Assembly: GCA_028023455.1 (NCBI GenBank)
Contig: JAQFVV010006305.1
Span: 2,657,001 to 2,721,000, forward strand
From: Epiperipatus broadwayi
Lineage: Eukaryota; Onychophora; Udeonychophora; Euonychophora; Peripatidae
Length of the DNA: 64,000 nucleotides
Direction of reading: 5' to 3'
This document shows, one piece after another, positions 12,960 through 26,185 of this stretch. Every line of letters starts with the position of its first letter. Within the stretch, counting starts at the first letter, position 1. The notes beneath the pieces are model-generated. The model had not been told where the DNA came from, made no database searches, and saw only the letters and a list, made by a program, of their open reading frames with translations. The position numbers and the translations under genes were made by a program.

Positions 12960-14162
12960 TCAATCTCTTCTTGTTACTCCCAACATACATCTCTCCATAC
13001 TCCTTTGAGTGGTCTGAAGTCTCTGTATTGCTCTTCTATTAAGTGTCCAAGTCTCAGATCCATAAGTAAGAACTGGTAAAATGCATTTGTTAAAAACCAT
13101 CTTTTTCAAACACATAGGCATATTTCCTTTTAGTATCAAGTTATTTCTACCAAAAACACTCCAACCAAGTTTAATTCTATGATTAATTTCCTCCATTATG
13201 TTTCCATCTGTATTAATAATCTGACCAAGGTATTTATAACTGTTAACTTCTTCTAATTCTTCACAATCAATCTTTATTTTCATATTTTGAGCAAATCGAT
13301 TAAACATTACTTTAGTCTTTTTAACATTTATCTTTAGTCCTACTTTTCTACTTTCATCTGCTAACTCCTGCAACATTTCCTGCAGCTCTGAAGCATTATT
13401 TGCAAAAACAACTACATCATCTGCGAAATCTAAATGACTTAAATACTCTCCATTTACTTTCACTCCTTTAGTTTCCCATTTTAATCCACAAAATACTTCT
13501 TGCAGCACTGCTGTAAAAAGTTTTGGAGATATGGAATCACCTTGTCTTACACCTTTCTCAATGTTGATTTTTCCAGTATCATTATGTAATCTAATTGTTG
13601 CTGTTGCATTTTTATAAATATTCTTTAAAATATGACAATATCCTGAATCTATACCTTGATAATCCAATGCTTTAATCACTAAAGAAATGTGTATAGAATC
13701 GAATGCCTTTTCATAATCTACAAATCCAAAACATAATGACAACTCATATTCATTTGTCCTTTCTATGACTTCTCTCAATACCTGGATATGATCTATTGTA
13801 CTAAAACCACTTTTAAATTCAGCTTGTTCTCTTGGTTGGTGGAAATCCAAAGTTCTCTGTAGACGAGTTGTAATTATCTTGGTAAAAATTTTATATAAAA
13901 CTGATAAAAGGCTGATAGGTCTGTAATTTCTAATATCTTCTTTATCACCTTTTTTAAATATTAATATTATTACTGCATTCTTCCAATCTTCCGGTACATC
14001 TTTATCATTTAGACATTTGGTATATAACTTTGCTAAAATTGTTTCTATTTCTTCACCTGCTTCTTTTAATATATCAATTATAATTCCATCATTTCCTGGA
14101 GCCTTTCCTTTCTTCAGACATTTAATTGCATGTCTCACTTCTTCATTTAAAATTCTGGGCAA
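12960..14162 (-). pseudogene. RTE reverse transcriptase domain
   Basis: A 400-residue frame carries the RT blocks in order: KAPGNDGI (20-27), NYRPISLL (79-86), FVDYEKAFD (147-155), GVRQGDSISP (204-213), the catalytic FADD (246-249) and LTYGSETWTLN (about 364-374). The last is the C-terminal signature of RTE-type RTs. All catalytic aspartates are present. The enzyme would copy its own RNA at the nicked target. The reading frame ends at a TGA (12960-12962) that interrupts GVTRRD-KRNVWV; the second copy at 56.3 kb has a sense codon (Q) there, so the stop is secondary. Coding continues in frame to 12663. The start shown is only the first methionine after a frameshift near 14170. Confidence 0.9.
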
Positions 14163-14235
14163 TTCAGTAAGATGTAATAGATATAGAAGGTACTTTCTCT
14201 TTATTACTATATAATTCTTGATAAAAATCTTCTAC

Positions 14236-15117
14236 CTATTTCATGATGTCATCTCTCTTTTTAGTAATAATTCCATCTTTTTTTCTTATTGCAGATATAA
14301 ATTTCCTACCAATACCAAAATGTTGTTTAACATTCTTGAGACTTTTATTTTCTTCTACAGCTTTCCTTGCTATTTCACAGTTATACTTTCTTATATCATT
14401 TTCAACTCTTTTCCATACCATTTTACAAAATTCGAGATATTCAATTCTTTTTAATACATCATTTTTGTATATCTTCATATTCCTTCTTTTCTTCATAAAT
14501 TCTCTAGTCTCAGTAAAAATTTTATTAGTCAATTGCTGCTTTTTTCTACCAGCTATCTTTGTTGCAGTTTTTAAAAGTGTATCAGTTATTTTCATATTAA
14601 TTTCATTCAAATCTGAATCATGTTCAAAATCTCCTAACACTTGAAACCTATTTGTAAGTTCTAATTTAAATTCATTAGAATGTTTCTGAAGATTAGGAAT
14701 ATCAACTGTAAATATTGTTTTTCTTAATAATTTTTGTCTCTCTAGTTCTACATTAACACGTAACTTACACCTTACTAATCGATGATCACTTCCTGTGTTA
14801 AATTTATTAGGAACATTACAATCTTGAAATATGTATTTTCTGTTAGTCAAAATATAATCCAATTCTGCTGTACCTTCATTTGGATGCTTCCATGTCCATT
14901 TCCTTTTAACATTTTTCTCAAAAAATGAATTCATAATATAAAGTTTTTCTTTTTCTGTAAACTCCACAAGTCTATGTCCTCTCTCATTTCTATTACCATA
15001 ACCAAAATTACCTACAGCAATTTCATCTTTCATTTGTCTATCAATTCTAGCATTAAAGTCTCCCATAACAATTTTAAAATGTTGTTTACTCTGATCAAAA
15101 GCCTTTTGTACATCCAT
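14236..15117 (-). pseudogene. RTE endonuclease C-terminal half plus linker
   Basis: This continues the endonuclease after the frameshift. MGDFNAR at residues 18-24 carries the catalytic D and N. WTWKHPN (about 75-81), ELDYILTN (85-92) and GSDHRLV (109-115) follow, the last holding the catalytic D-H pair. From about residue 125 to 293 is the basic, helix-rich linker that joins endonuclease to RT in RTE proteins. The frame stops at a TAG just after DDIMK; downstream codons VEDFYQELYSNKE continue the RTE sequence, so the stop is a later mutation. The ATG at 15115-15117 is fortuitous and follows the frameshift. Confidence 0.85.
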
Positions 15118-15620
15118 ATAAAATCTTCTACTACTTCATCACTATGAGAACTTGTTGGGGCATAAACCTGAATTATCTGCATTTGGTATCTACTATTAAG
15201 TTGTATAACTAATCTTGCCACTCTGTCCGATACACCAACAATCTCCACAATATTGTTCTTCCACTTTTTATTTATAATGAATCCTACTCCACTTGTATTT
15301 CCAATAGGTGTGCCTTTATAATAGAGTATATGTCCACTTTTTAAATCAATTGTTTCTTCACCTTTTCTTCTAACTTCACAAAGTCCAATAATGTCCCATT
15401 TAATATAAGACAGTTCTTCTTCTAATTCTTGCAATCTTCCTTCACTTGAAAGTGATCTGCAGTTGTAAGTACCTAAATAAAAAGTTGTCATCAAATGGCA
15501 GCCTGGGTCTGCAATCAGGGGATTCTTAGCACCCTCCGCCTTCAGCCACCAACCGCTGCCTTGGTTGGTGACATTACAGCCTCCTGGGAATAAGGGCCAT
15601 GCTTTATTTTTGTCTGTCAT
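15030..15620 (-). pseudogene. RTE endonuclease domain, N-terminal half
   Basis: This frame encodes the start of the exonuclease-endonuclease-phosphatase fold that nicks target DNA for target-primed reverse transcription. GTYNCRSL at residues 50-57 supplies the conserved asparagine, and IIGLCEVRRKGE around 78-89 supplies the catalytic glutamate (E82). GVGFIINKKW (111-120) and IQVYAPTSSHSDE (151-163) follow as in RTE and other APE-type LINE endonucleases. After EDF the frame shifts near 15120, and the domain continues in the frame of 14236-15117; the last 30 or so residues of this open frame are out-of-frame noise. The first 45 residues resemble an RTE N-terminal leader. The methionine at 15618-15620 is the first in frame, but I cannot show it is the true start. 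Confidence 0.85.
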
Positions 15621-15928
15621 AATTGTATATATGTATTGGAAAAATATTTATCATTTACACAAACATTCATTCTGCCTTATCAGGCACTGAGAAGAAAGAC
15701 CATGGTGTTTCTTGATCTTAAACTCAGAGGTAAAAAGCCAATAAACTCACCACGCTGGCTAATGCATGTTGGTGAGCAGCCCATCCATGTTTGTATACTA
15801 TATGAATAATCACATAGTAACAACAGCTGCAACGACAAGAACGTATGGAGTGGACATTAGGAATTATGCCCTGCTCGGTTCCTTTAAGGCCTCCAAGAGG
15901 AATCAAAGGGTCTCCTTTCAGTTAATAG

Positions 15929-15951
15929 CAAATATATATATATATATATAT
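15929..15951. repeat. (TA)n microsatellite at RTE 5' border
   Basis: A short TA tract marks the approximate 5' end of the RTE element. The RTE 3' tail is also TA-rich, so this may be the target site, but I see no distinct target duplication. Confidence 0.7.
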
Positions 15952-17339
15952 AATGAAAAAAAAGCAATAATAATGATAAACATAAGCAAATGAGTAATAT
16001 TTTAAATATGGCATTTTTAAAATAGTACCATAGTTCTAGTGTTTATATTCTTAAATTGTGATCAATGTTTTATTATTCCAGAAAAAGTAGAAATATCATG
16101 AAAAGCTATACAATTCAAAGTACATTTCATTAATTCTGATATTTTCCAAATATCCTATTTATCTTTTCATTTAGCAGTTATTTGATCTATATAATATTAT
16201 AAGTGTGCAAACACTAATTTATATCCATGACAATGAGATGTAGATATCTTTTCATTTAGCAAGAAATCAATTCATAAAGCATTACAAGTGAACAGACACT
16301 AGTTTCATCCATGATTATGCTATGGAAATTAAATCAATTTTTATCTGGTGTATAAGCTATTCATCATATTTATAAAATTATATTAGTTGATGACCATAAT
16401 CTTTGTGTACATTTTTCTATTGTTAGCATTTAGATCTCATCAATGAAAAGTAGGTAACATCTGTCTTTAAAAGCAAAGAAATATTTAGATGATTTCTAAT
16501 TCAATGAATAATTTTGGATTACTTTATCTTTTATAATAAATAGTTCCTCATATATCTTTGAAACACTGTACAGTTTTTTGAAAAAATATTGTCACTTTTT
16601 ATTCCATCATTTTGACCAATTAAGTAGATACCTTTAAAATAAATAATAAAAAAATAATGTAAAAAAATTTAGATATGCTTTTGTTGAAGCTAAAACAAGA
16701 GAGAAAGAGTTGTTTCTATTCAGCTTAGTTTATGTTTTTTTTCCCCACTGAAGTCAGAGTCACTAAAGCCTTAGCCTTTATTAATCCTTTATCCAATTCC
16801 TACCAGTGTCTCTCATATAAAATTTTTATTATACAACAAATAAAATAATATATTAAGATTATTATATACAACAGACATTTATGTTTTCACAATACAAATA
16901 CCATTCTTTCATTCTAACACAAATTAAAAAAATTATAATATATTCTCACTATACTACACTGGAAATATATTTTCATACATATTTTTACAGTACAATAAAA
17001 TAAAAATAAAATAAATATATTTGAGACCTTAGACATTTAGTTGTATTGTGTTATTTATTATCATGATTGCAGTAATGAAAATACAAAACAAAAAACAAAA
17101 GAACAATAATTTTATCCAAACTATATGCTTTATTATTCATATAACCATTTTTAAAATGAATAAAGTCAATTAACATTTTTATACAATGCAATCAATAATA
17201 AACATTTTTTAGATCAATACTATCATTGCCACACCAGCACAGTACAATAATTTATAGGTTAACATATCCATCATCAAAATCAGAAAAGAAATAAAAACAA
17301 ATTATGACTGATATTTTACCACTTAACTGAAACTCATCT
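15952..17339. other. Unassigned stretch with a diverged tandem duplication
   Basis: A block beginning ATCTTTTCATTTAGCA at 16161 recurs at 16246 and stays alignable to about 16330 (period 85 bp, clearly diverged). The rest is A+T-rich with no recognisable gene or element. Confidence 0.55.
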
Positions 17340-17660
17340 CAAACTTCAGTAGATACAATTTATATATATATTGAAATGGGCTGGTGGATTCCAAAAAAGA
17401 TAGGGAGAGCACATTTTACTATGGTTGGACTTTGGGTCTTCAGATAGAATGCAAGTGATTACGTGATGAAATACATAACCTATGATTGTACCTACTTCCA
17501 ATAGACTAGCTCTACCTATTTTTATTAACCTAGATACAATTTGGGTCAGTTCATCCAATTCTCACCCCTTTCTAGCCACGTTATACCACAGTATTCGAAC
17601 TCAGGGAGTAATTTCTTGAGCTCTCTTATCAGGGAAGAAGATCACACTAATAGTAGTTAT
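17340..17660 (-). repeat. Possible tRNA-derived SINE relic
   Basis: On the minus strand, TCCCTGAGTTCGAATAC at about 17594-17610 resembles a pol III B box (GTTCGANTC core). The flanking 250 bp is less A+T-rich than its surroundings, as a transposed sequence would be. A convincing A box is not visible, and no second copy of the body was found here, so the SINE assignment is weak. Confidence 0.35.
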
Positions 17661-19585
17661 TGCATCTCTATATAGGTGATAATTAATTACCAAAAGTCAA
17701 TTAAGCATAAGATATATAAAAATATGTATATGCAGTATAAGTATATATGTATTAAAAGTTATAATAAATGACTTAAATATGTATTTCCTCTATCATATTA
17801 ATAATATTGATAAGTGTAAAACTAAATAAGATAATAATGTTTATGATGGGTATATGAATAATGAAGAGTTATAAAGCTGATGGTGGATATGGAAAGAATG
17901 ATAAGTTAGAGACCAAATTAAAATAACTAATTATATAAACATTTATTGATTAACAAAAAACAATATGAATAACAATTAAATCTGATACATATAATTGATT
18001 TTGTCAAGGATGAATTTATACCATATCGATATCTATAATGATATTAATAAAAATAAAATCCTTGCCCTAAAGCCAATGGTAGAAGTTCATGTACTTGACT
18101 AATTATTTACAACAACGAATATGTAAAATTATAATATGTATATGTGATTGCAATTTTAGCTAATTTAAAATATGTATAAAAACATAACAACAACAAAAAA
18201 ATCTTTGTTGTCTAGATAAATAAATGATTATAAATCATTGATTTAACAGTAATATAAAAATAAGCTTAATTAATAATAAAGAAATAAAACTCTATCATCA
18301 TGTATTACTTACTGTAAGATAATATTAAAATTTCTTACCTTTCAATTTCCTATATGTTGTCAAAAGTCAGTTAGATGGGGAGGTCAAAACTAGTAATTTT
18401 TTTTATTCTTTATACAATTAAAGATGATAATATATATTTAAATCTAATATTTCCCCCCTCATTACTCTCATACAGAATTTCTCTAAAATTATAACACATT
18501 AGCTTCCAATTGTAGAAAACAAAATTAATACATAAAATTTATAATAGACAAAATAATAAAACAAAAATCACAATTCTTATCCTATTATGTTAATTAAAGT
18601 TTGATGAGTCTGCTGGAAACTGTTTATTTGCTAAATAAATTCCTATGAATGGAGATGAAGTTCTGCTCCCACAAAGAATAGAAATTTCTTGTCTGGGTCA
18701 AAAAATAATAATATTCTCCAATTATCCTGTCTTGGATTTGGTTAGGCATTTTATTTAAAGCAAAGATAGTTTTCAAGTTTCTTCTAAATGGGCAGGTAAA
18801 ATCTTTAACTTTTCATGGCTTTATTGATGACATATTATTACCCCATGGTATAAACTTTTCAGCAAGCAATCATGATATAAAAATAATATATATTTATTGA
18901 TTCATTTGCTTTTCAAGATTTCAATGATGATATTATCATATATCAACACAATTAATTATTGAATATTACTGCAACACATACATTTAACTAAAATTGTCTA
19001 AGTAGCAAATAATTAAATTTTTACTTTCAAATTAGTTCTTCCTTTTCAAACCATCACTTCAAAAAATTCAGCTTTCAATCATTTTGATTAATATTATATA
19101 TATATAAATTCGAATTTATTTTTAAGCAGAAATAAAAAATAATGTTCTATCTTCAAATGCAGAAGACAGTATATCAATTAATACTACGTTGTAGGTCACG
19201 TGAATTTTTTTTAAGCATTTTAACCTTGACATTTCCTATTGTTTAACAGACATAATATAAATAAATGGGATTATAAATAAAAAATAATAATTTATAAATA
19301 TTTTAAATTTCATTTCTACAAATGGTTGCTATGTATTTAGATTTTAATTCAGTCATTTTTTTTTTTTTTTTAAGTTTATGTGTAAGTTTTTTTGTATAGT
19401 TCTCCCCAGTTAGTAACATATAACACCTTTTATTCCAGTATTAGTATACCTATCTGTTCATTTTTTCTTTTCCTAGTAATTTAATAGTTTTTATTACTTC
19501 TTTTAAAAATAAAAAGATGTTTATGTAAATGTATGTGTTGGAAATAAAAAATGTTTATAGGATAATTTGCTTGGCAATTTATTGG
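17661..19585. other. Unassigned A+T-rich stretch
   Basis: Nothing recognised. 18590-18870 is slightly richer in G+C and could be an eroded repeat, but no motif supports a family. Confidence 0.5.
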
Positions 19586-19589
19586 TTAA

Positions 19590-19668
19590 GCAAGCATGTC
19601 TATGTGGCTCTAATTGGTAGAGTGTTTTAAATAATTGGATGGTGTATCAGGTTGTAGCTCATCACTAC
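19590..19668 (+). repeat. tRNA-like scrap (A-box-like)
   Basis: TGTGGCTCTAATTGGTAGAG is close to a pol III A box (TRGCNNAGYNGG). It is followed about 35 bp later by CAGGTTGTAGCTC, a poor B-box-like match. This may be the eroded head of a tRNA-derived SINE, or chance. Confidence 0.3.
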
Positions 19669-21860
19669 AATATATATATACAGCATACACATATAAAGAG
19701 ATATTATGATAATACTTTATACATTTATATATATAGTTTTTGATATACTATATGAACATACTGCATGTACAAAATAATAATTATATTATCAAATACATGA
19801 TTCAGAGAATAAACTGATATCATGAACATATTGAAAAAATATTCTGAAATGGAATCGAGTTTTTTATGTTGCGAAACAGATGACAATAGATAGATAAACC
19901 GAATCTTAGAAGATTGTAAAACATATGAAATTGTTGGATGAAGTAAGGAAATTTGATGGAATAATGTGGAAAAGAGAAACTATGGATCAGAAAAATGGAT
20001 TAAATATTATTTTGAAATGGATTGATAATAATTAAAAATGATGACAATAATTGTTTTTAGCAGCCATTTTGGTATTTGAACCTCTTTTTTAACTTTCTAA
20101 ACAACCGAGCATATGATAAATAATATTTAATTCTATATCTATAATTAATTTAAAGTTATTTATATAAAATGAAGCATTTGTCACATATGAATTTTTTTTA
20201 TTCAAAATGCCATAACTTAGTAAAATTACATTTAAGCTTTATGTAGGGTTACTTTGGAGTTAGATACTAATTAGCTTCACCATAGTTTGCACCTATCCTT
20301 ATAGGACTAATCATTGTTATATCAATATTTTTTATTATTTTTTGTCAGTACTGATTTTACAAATTACTTTCTGTCTTCAAAATAAATATCATTATTTATT
20401 ATATATTGCCTGTAGTTTTATGTTTTATGTTTTAAAATATCAGTTCATTTTATACTTGAATTATCTGCTTTTAGCTTTCTTGAAATGCTTACCACAAAAA
20501 CTTCTAATTAAACACTAATTGCATCTCATTTTTTTTAATTAGTTCATGAAGTTTTAAATGTTCAATAAAATTTTTGTAATTCTGGAGGAGAATATTCACA
20601 ATAATTGTATTGTAATTTCACTAAATGAATAGACACAAGACCAAGAACTATTAAATGTAAATTCAGATGAAAATAAATAATTTATTACAAAATAATAGAA
20701 TATTTTTAAATTTTGTTTTTTAAAATATGCATATCTCCAAATTTCAGTTGATATTTATTTATTTTCTTAGATATCTGTTTATATCAATATCCAAATTTCA
20801 GATTATATTTGTTTGTTTTCTTAGGTAAAGTCTGTATATAATATAATCTGCATCATTATCTTTTTATATCTTTGCCACTATGTGGTTCAATAATACCATC
20901 TTCTTAGGTAAAATATCTTCTCATGATAGAAGTAATTGAATTTTTAAAATTTCTAAAATTACAACATAATTCATTTATCTTTCTGAATAGCCATTGTTTA
21001 AAGCAAAAACTGGCATTTACTCTTCATGTTAGGAAGTTTTTATCTTTTCAAAATATAATTGCTTATCAATGATATATAAATCTGTCATCTGCTTCAATGA
21101 ATTATTAGCTCACATCTAATTGTAACTCTTTTAAAACAATTCTAAATTCACATACTAAAAATGTGAGACCATAATTTGGTGAATTACTGAATGATCAAAT
21201 TAACAAGAAATATGAGAATATATACTCTAGATGGTAATAAGTTTCAGTATTATTAAATTAATATTGCATCCCAGTTACCTTTATATTGTCAACTATGGCT
21301 GATCTCATTGACTGTTTGGAAAATTTGAGACTTAGGTAAATATAATTAATTTATATTCAGTTATATGCACAATGATATACAAGCATCTTAATCATGTTTG
21401 AAAATTCTCTAAAAATAATTCTGGATTCATATATTAATAATTACAGAGAATAATTGATGAATTAAATAGGGATTTTTTGGTTTTTCTTCTTCCCTCAGAA
21501 TATTTTTTAAGTTCACCCAATTATTGAGGGCATTAAATAGTCTAAAGTAAAAGATAAAAAAATAAAATTTTTTAATGCCAAAATTATGCAAATTGGGAAA
21601 TAAATATATTATGGTTTATCATAATATTTATGCTTCCATTATGTACTAAATAATGTGAAAATAATAATAATATATATATATTTTGTATTTTATTATCTTT
21701 ATAGCAATATATGTTTGAGAATTTTTTGAAACTTATTTTTTCTTTTAGAAATTAAATTTTTCATAGTTATTGGTTAGCCTTAGCAAATATTCATTTTTTT
21801 ATAAAAATAATCTATGTCTAGATTGAAGCATAAAAGAAATTATCATTGGAAATGCTTATT
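19669..21860. other. Unassigned stretch with small diverged duplications
   Basis: A 54-bp block starting TCCAAATTTCAG at about 20735 is repeated in tandem at about 20789. A looser duplication relates 21115-21190 to 21390-21460 (both with an AATTCT...GATTCA-like core and a GATGAATTA- or GGTGAATTA-like end). No gene recognised. Confidence 0.45.
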
Positions 21861-21863
21861 TGT

Positions 21864-21925
21864 GGCATAGTGATTGGGATATCTACATATCTTGTTGATG
21901 ATCTGGGATCCAAAATCTTAAATCA
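21864..21925 (+). repeat. Possible tRNA-like A/B box pair
   Basis: TGGCATAGTGATTGGG (A-box-like) is followed about 28 bp later by CTGGGATCCAAAATC (B-box-like). The order and spacing resemble a shrunken tRNA head of a SINE. Both boxes deviate from consensus, so confidence is low. Confidence 0.3.
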
Positions 21926-23099
21926 GGCTTAGGTATTTTTTATTATGTAGATTATCATTCAGCAATGGTCAAAGGATCCAATTTAATATGGGTTAATCAA
22001 ATGAATGTCAATGTTCTGATTTTAAAAAGCAGAAATATGATTATAAGATGGTGCAGTCATTGAACCTGGTATGTACATAATAATATTCTTACCTTTACAT
22101 ACCATCATTTCTTTAAAATAAGATAAACTGAATTAATCTAGATCTTTAAGCACCTGCTATTTTCATATTTTAGAAAGGATATATATGGAAAAGACCATAT
22201 TTAAATGCTATTCCAAGACTCATTTAATGCTAGGGATAAAAAAATTAAAGCATCAATTTTTATCCAAAAACTTGTTTTGGAGAAAGATTCTTATTCTATA
22301 TCAGATTTTCTTCTTGCTGAAATCTTAACCATATGATGATTTTTATGCTTTACTCAATCCACAGAAATTATAAAAATAGTAGAATGTTGTTTGTATATAA
22401 AGATTAAACAAACATGAATAGATACAAATTTGTGATCTAAACCATATCCATGACTTGAATATTATATCAGACTACATCTTAGAATAGTTCTATGTAAATA
22501 TTTGTATTGAACTTTTTTGAAAAACTATGTCTATATAGCAGAGTAATTAAATGTGAAAGTGATTTATAAAAGCAAGACTGGTAAATAAATCATGTAACTA
22601 AACAGTTATAATTTACCTTACCCTATTTTTTCTGGAAATTTTAACAGATTCATTATAAAATGAAGTAGATAGTAGTATTACTTACTATATGTGATTACCA
22701 GAATCTAAACTCACAAACAATAAATAATCATGTAATATGTGAAACCAAATCTTATAACAAATATTGATGAATAATAGTAGTGACTATTCAATATTTTTAT
22801 TTACTATTAAAACTTTTTGATTGATATTATATTAACTATAATTATATGGATTTATAAATAATATTATATACTGGATGAATTCTGAAGGAATCACCAAGAT
22901 AGAACAGAAAGTATAAACTTTTGTCAATTTCAACCTTTTAAATATCTCTAAAAAAAAAAAAAAATTAAATGAACTCTTATCTGACCAAGAATAGGACTCA
23001 AGATTAGTTGATCATTTTTTTTATATTTATGTATTAAGTTTGTTAATCAATTGTTTCCATTTTTCTTTTTATTTATTTTTTGTTTATTAAATAACTAAA
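21926..23099. other. Unassigned A+T-rich stretch
   Basis: No gene or repeat recognised in this stretch. Confidence 0.5.
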
Positions 23100-23620
23100 T
23101 TATTAAATTTAAATTTGGGTGTAGATGGCTGCATAGAGATGTTAAGTTTGAGGCTAGTTCATATGGAGTTAATTTCAAACTATTTGTTTTGTAATTGAGT
23201 TGATGCTGGTAGAGGGATGTATGGGTGTTTATATCAACGTAATGTGAAGGGTGCTAGCATATAGGGCACCATGCCCAAATGAATGCATGGCCCAGAGGTA
23301 TGGCCATCATGTTGCAATGGACACAGACATATTCCCTGCAACATTGATACCCTTTCACTCTATGGATAGAAACTATAAGATGCCAAGAACCACTCTCCCT
23401 CCATATGAAGCATTTCTTTTTAATGTTTTATATATATGATTCCTTCACCAAACAGACGCACATTCCAGTACTGGACGAGGATCATTTTTTTAAAATAATA
23501 TCATGCTGCAGATGCACATTCCTGTCTGCATGGTTTTATACTAACATCTTCATATTGCCTTGGTTGCATCTATATATCAGGAAGTGAGCGTAGATTTAGC
23601 TACGAACTTTTAGCCTAGGG
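23100..23620. other. Compositionally distinct stretch, unidentified
   Basis: This half-kilobase is visibly richer in G and C than its flanks. It contains words such as GGGCACCATGCCCAAATG and CATGGCCCAGAGG. The open frames here (23251-23439, 23405-23587) have no recognised domain. It could be an exon-sized host segment or an unidentified transposon; I cannot decide. Confidence 0.3.
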
Positions 23621-26089
23621 TTAAATGTTTTTGAAAAGTTTTTAATTGCATAGTCTATGTAGCCTATCTATGATCAACATTCTAAAATATTAAAGTATAT
23701 AAATATCCATCTATGTGAACTTACTCAGATATTAAAACTTGAAGTTGAAAATAATATAAAAAAAAACAACTAAGCAATATTTATTCCTCAAATTTATATA
23801 TGTGTGTAAATAAACATTTTTGTGATTATTACTGGCAGTGATTTTTTTTTTTTTAATATTGAAATACGTGTAGGAATTTAAATTCTAAATCTCAGCTACT
23901 CCTTGAGCTAATGTCTAGGGCATAACACTCAATAATATAAAAGTAGAATCTTAGCAAGAAGTATCTGGCTACATTATAAATTTTCTTGGTTCAAATAGCC
24001 TAGTGGAGTGATGTATGGCAGATAGTATAAGGGTCCCATTATCCACAACCTTTATAATATAAATCATCAATTAATTTAATTAATAATTTGTTAATTAAAA
24101 ATGAGATAAATTATAAAATATATTTATATAATTTTTTTTCTTCTGTACATTTTATATAATTGTTAAATTGTTATAAATTATTTTATTGTCAAAGGAAGGG
24201 TAAAAAAAAGGAAAGGAAAGAAAAAAAAAGGGAGACAATTATTTTTTTTTACATCATAAATTATATTTATAAGTAATTGGATTGTTATCTTTTTTATTAT
24301 GGTTGATTTTAGTTAATTTTACATATAAAAAGATATATGTTGCTTGGTATGTAATCTAAATTGAAGTTTTATAGTAGTTTGCATCACATTGATAAAGGCA
24401 AAAAATCTTTGCTGAACAAAATTTTTCTGCATTATTTTTATAATATATATTGTAATGGTTAATTATGGAGATTAAAGGCAGTTTCTCCAAATGCCCACTT
24501 ATTTGGGCATGCCAAGATATAATAAATTGAGAGCTGCATTTGGGTAAGCTAACACTATAACTGGTAGACAGATGAATAAGCTGATCCACACATGGATTTA
24601 CAATAACCTAAACTTATATTTAATAGATTAATAAATTTATACATGAATCTAAAATAAATATTTTTATTTGGCAAAGAAAATAAAATTCAAGAAATAATTG
24701 CTGTATGAGTGTATAGTTTCAAATATTAAACTAAATATTTTAGAATAAAATAATTTGTGTAATAGATAAATCAAATGATGCCTAGATTAATAATAAAATA
24801 TAAGTTTATTAAGATAAACATCAACTTGTTGAATTGGTTAAGATAAATAAAACATAACTATAATTTTAAAAATTACAATCTAATGTAATTTATTGTATAC
24901 TTATAATCTATCTCTGCAAGATTGCAATTGCTAGATATAATCTATACCTAAAAATCATTAATATGCAGGTTCCCAAAGGATTAAATACATAATCTTTCAC
25001 ACAACATAAAAATTCTTTATTACATTATTTTTTTAATATCTTTTATTCTTTAATCAACTAATGGTTTCATTATAATGGTCATTTTATACATTCAAAGTAA
25101 ATGTTAAATATGTTATATTTTAATTTTGACCTGTTTTCTAAAATTTATATCAATGATAAACCTGTCTTCTCTACTTGATTGATTAGTTAGATGTGTACTG
25201 AATAATAAATAGACTGCATTAGTAATTTAAATTATTAAAAGAAAAAAAAAAGGATAGATATTTATCAGTGTGTTACTGTTATTTCTTTGATTCTTAAAGA
25301 TACATACAAGTTATTTGATTAGATAATTTTAAAATATGGGTGTTTGTTACCAAGTTCAACATTTAACATTTAGATTATGATTCATTCTCCCACAGTGTGT
25401 TCTTTAACATTCCTAAGATGATAAATAAAAACATAGTATTCAATATATATTGTAATTATTAGATGATATTCAACTATTCCTTTTATAAACACCATGACCC
25501 ATAGCAAAACCAATGGTTTGATGGCTCTGGACACTCAGCATGGCATTTGTTAAAATCCATTTTATTATTCTTGCAGATACTAACTGTGGGAAGTTTATCT
25601 TCTCTCCCCTATATCATCTGTAATTATAGAACATTATAATTTTATATCACAAATCCACAGCTAATAATGAAAGTAGGTAAAATAAAACAAATATTTTGAT
25701 GAAAAAGAAAGTATGTCTCTTTTTGCAGAGCTTTTTCCATTATCTGGTAATAACAATAACACAGTCTTTTAAACATTAGCTCAAGAAGTATAATTTTTTT
25801 TTCTTTCAACCTTAATAAAGTCCATTGTTATTATTTGACATGACATAAAAACATTTTATTTTTAATTTTATTAAATAAATCATTCATTCACTCTACATTC
25901 ACTTAAAATTCAAATATATTTATTAAACATAAAATTTCCAATTGTTTTCTTTATTGATATTACCTGTAGACTATAGAAAGATAATAAATGACTGTGCATG
26001 TTACAATATATATATATATATATATTAGAACGCTCTTTATATATTACATATTGGTAATACAAGCTATATAGGTCATGAGAAATATGACT
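23621..26089. other. Unassigned A+T-rich stretch
   Basis: Low-complexity DNA with a purine-rich run at 24194-24235 and several homopolymers. No coding or RNA feature recognised. Confidence 0.5.
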
Positions 26090-26097
26090 GATTTTTA

Positions 26098-26185
26098 CTA
26101 ATATATATATATATATACACAATATAATATAATAGTAATATATATATATATATATATATATATATTACTATTATATTATATTGTG
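26098..26185. repeat. (TA)n-centred perfect inverted repeat
   Basis: CACAATATAATATAATAGTA and its complement flank a (TA)n core: arms 26118-26140 and 26163-26185, 23 bp each, perfect. It would form a cruciform or hairpin. It could be a palindromic MITE or simply an expanded TA palindrome. Confidence 0.8.

Larger units (their letters stand above)
12630..15930 (-). mobile_element. RTE-clade non-LTR retrotransposon, nearly full length
   Basis: On the minus strand, from about 15930 down to 12630, the order is 5' leader, apurinic-type endonuclease, linker, reverse transcriptase and a C-terminal tail, as in RTE elements with one ORF. The 3' end is a simple repeat: a short TGATGATGATCATGA-like stretch followed by (TA)n at 12629-12652, typical of RTE 3' tails. 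The 5' side abuts another (TA)n at 15929-15951. Coding capacity is broken by a frameshift near 15120, a stop (TAG) near 14236, a frameshift near 14170 and a TGA at 12960-12962, so the copy is dead but only mildly decayed. A 5'-truncated relative lies at 55988-57122. Confidence 0.88.

Noticed and set aside
14218-14644. Plus-strand open frames at 14.0-14.6 kb.
   Set aside because: They are antisense shadows of the RTE coding region.
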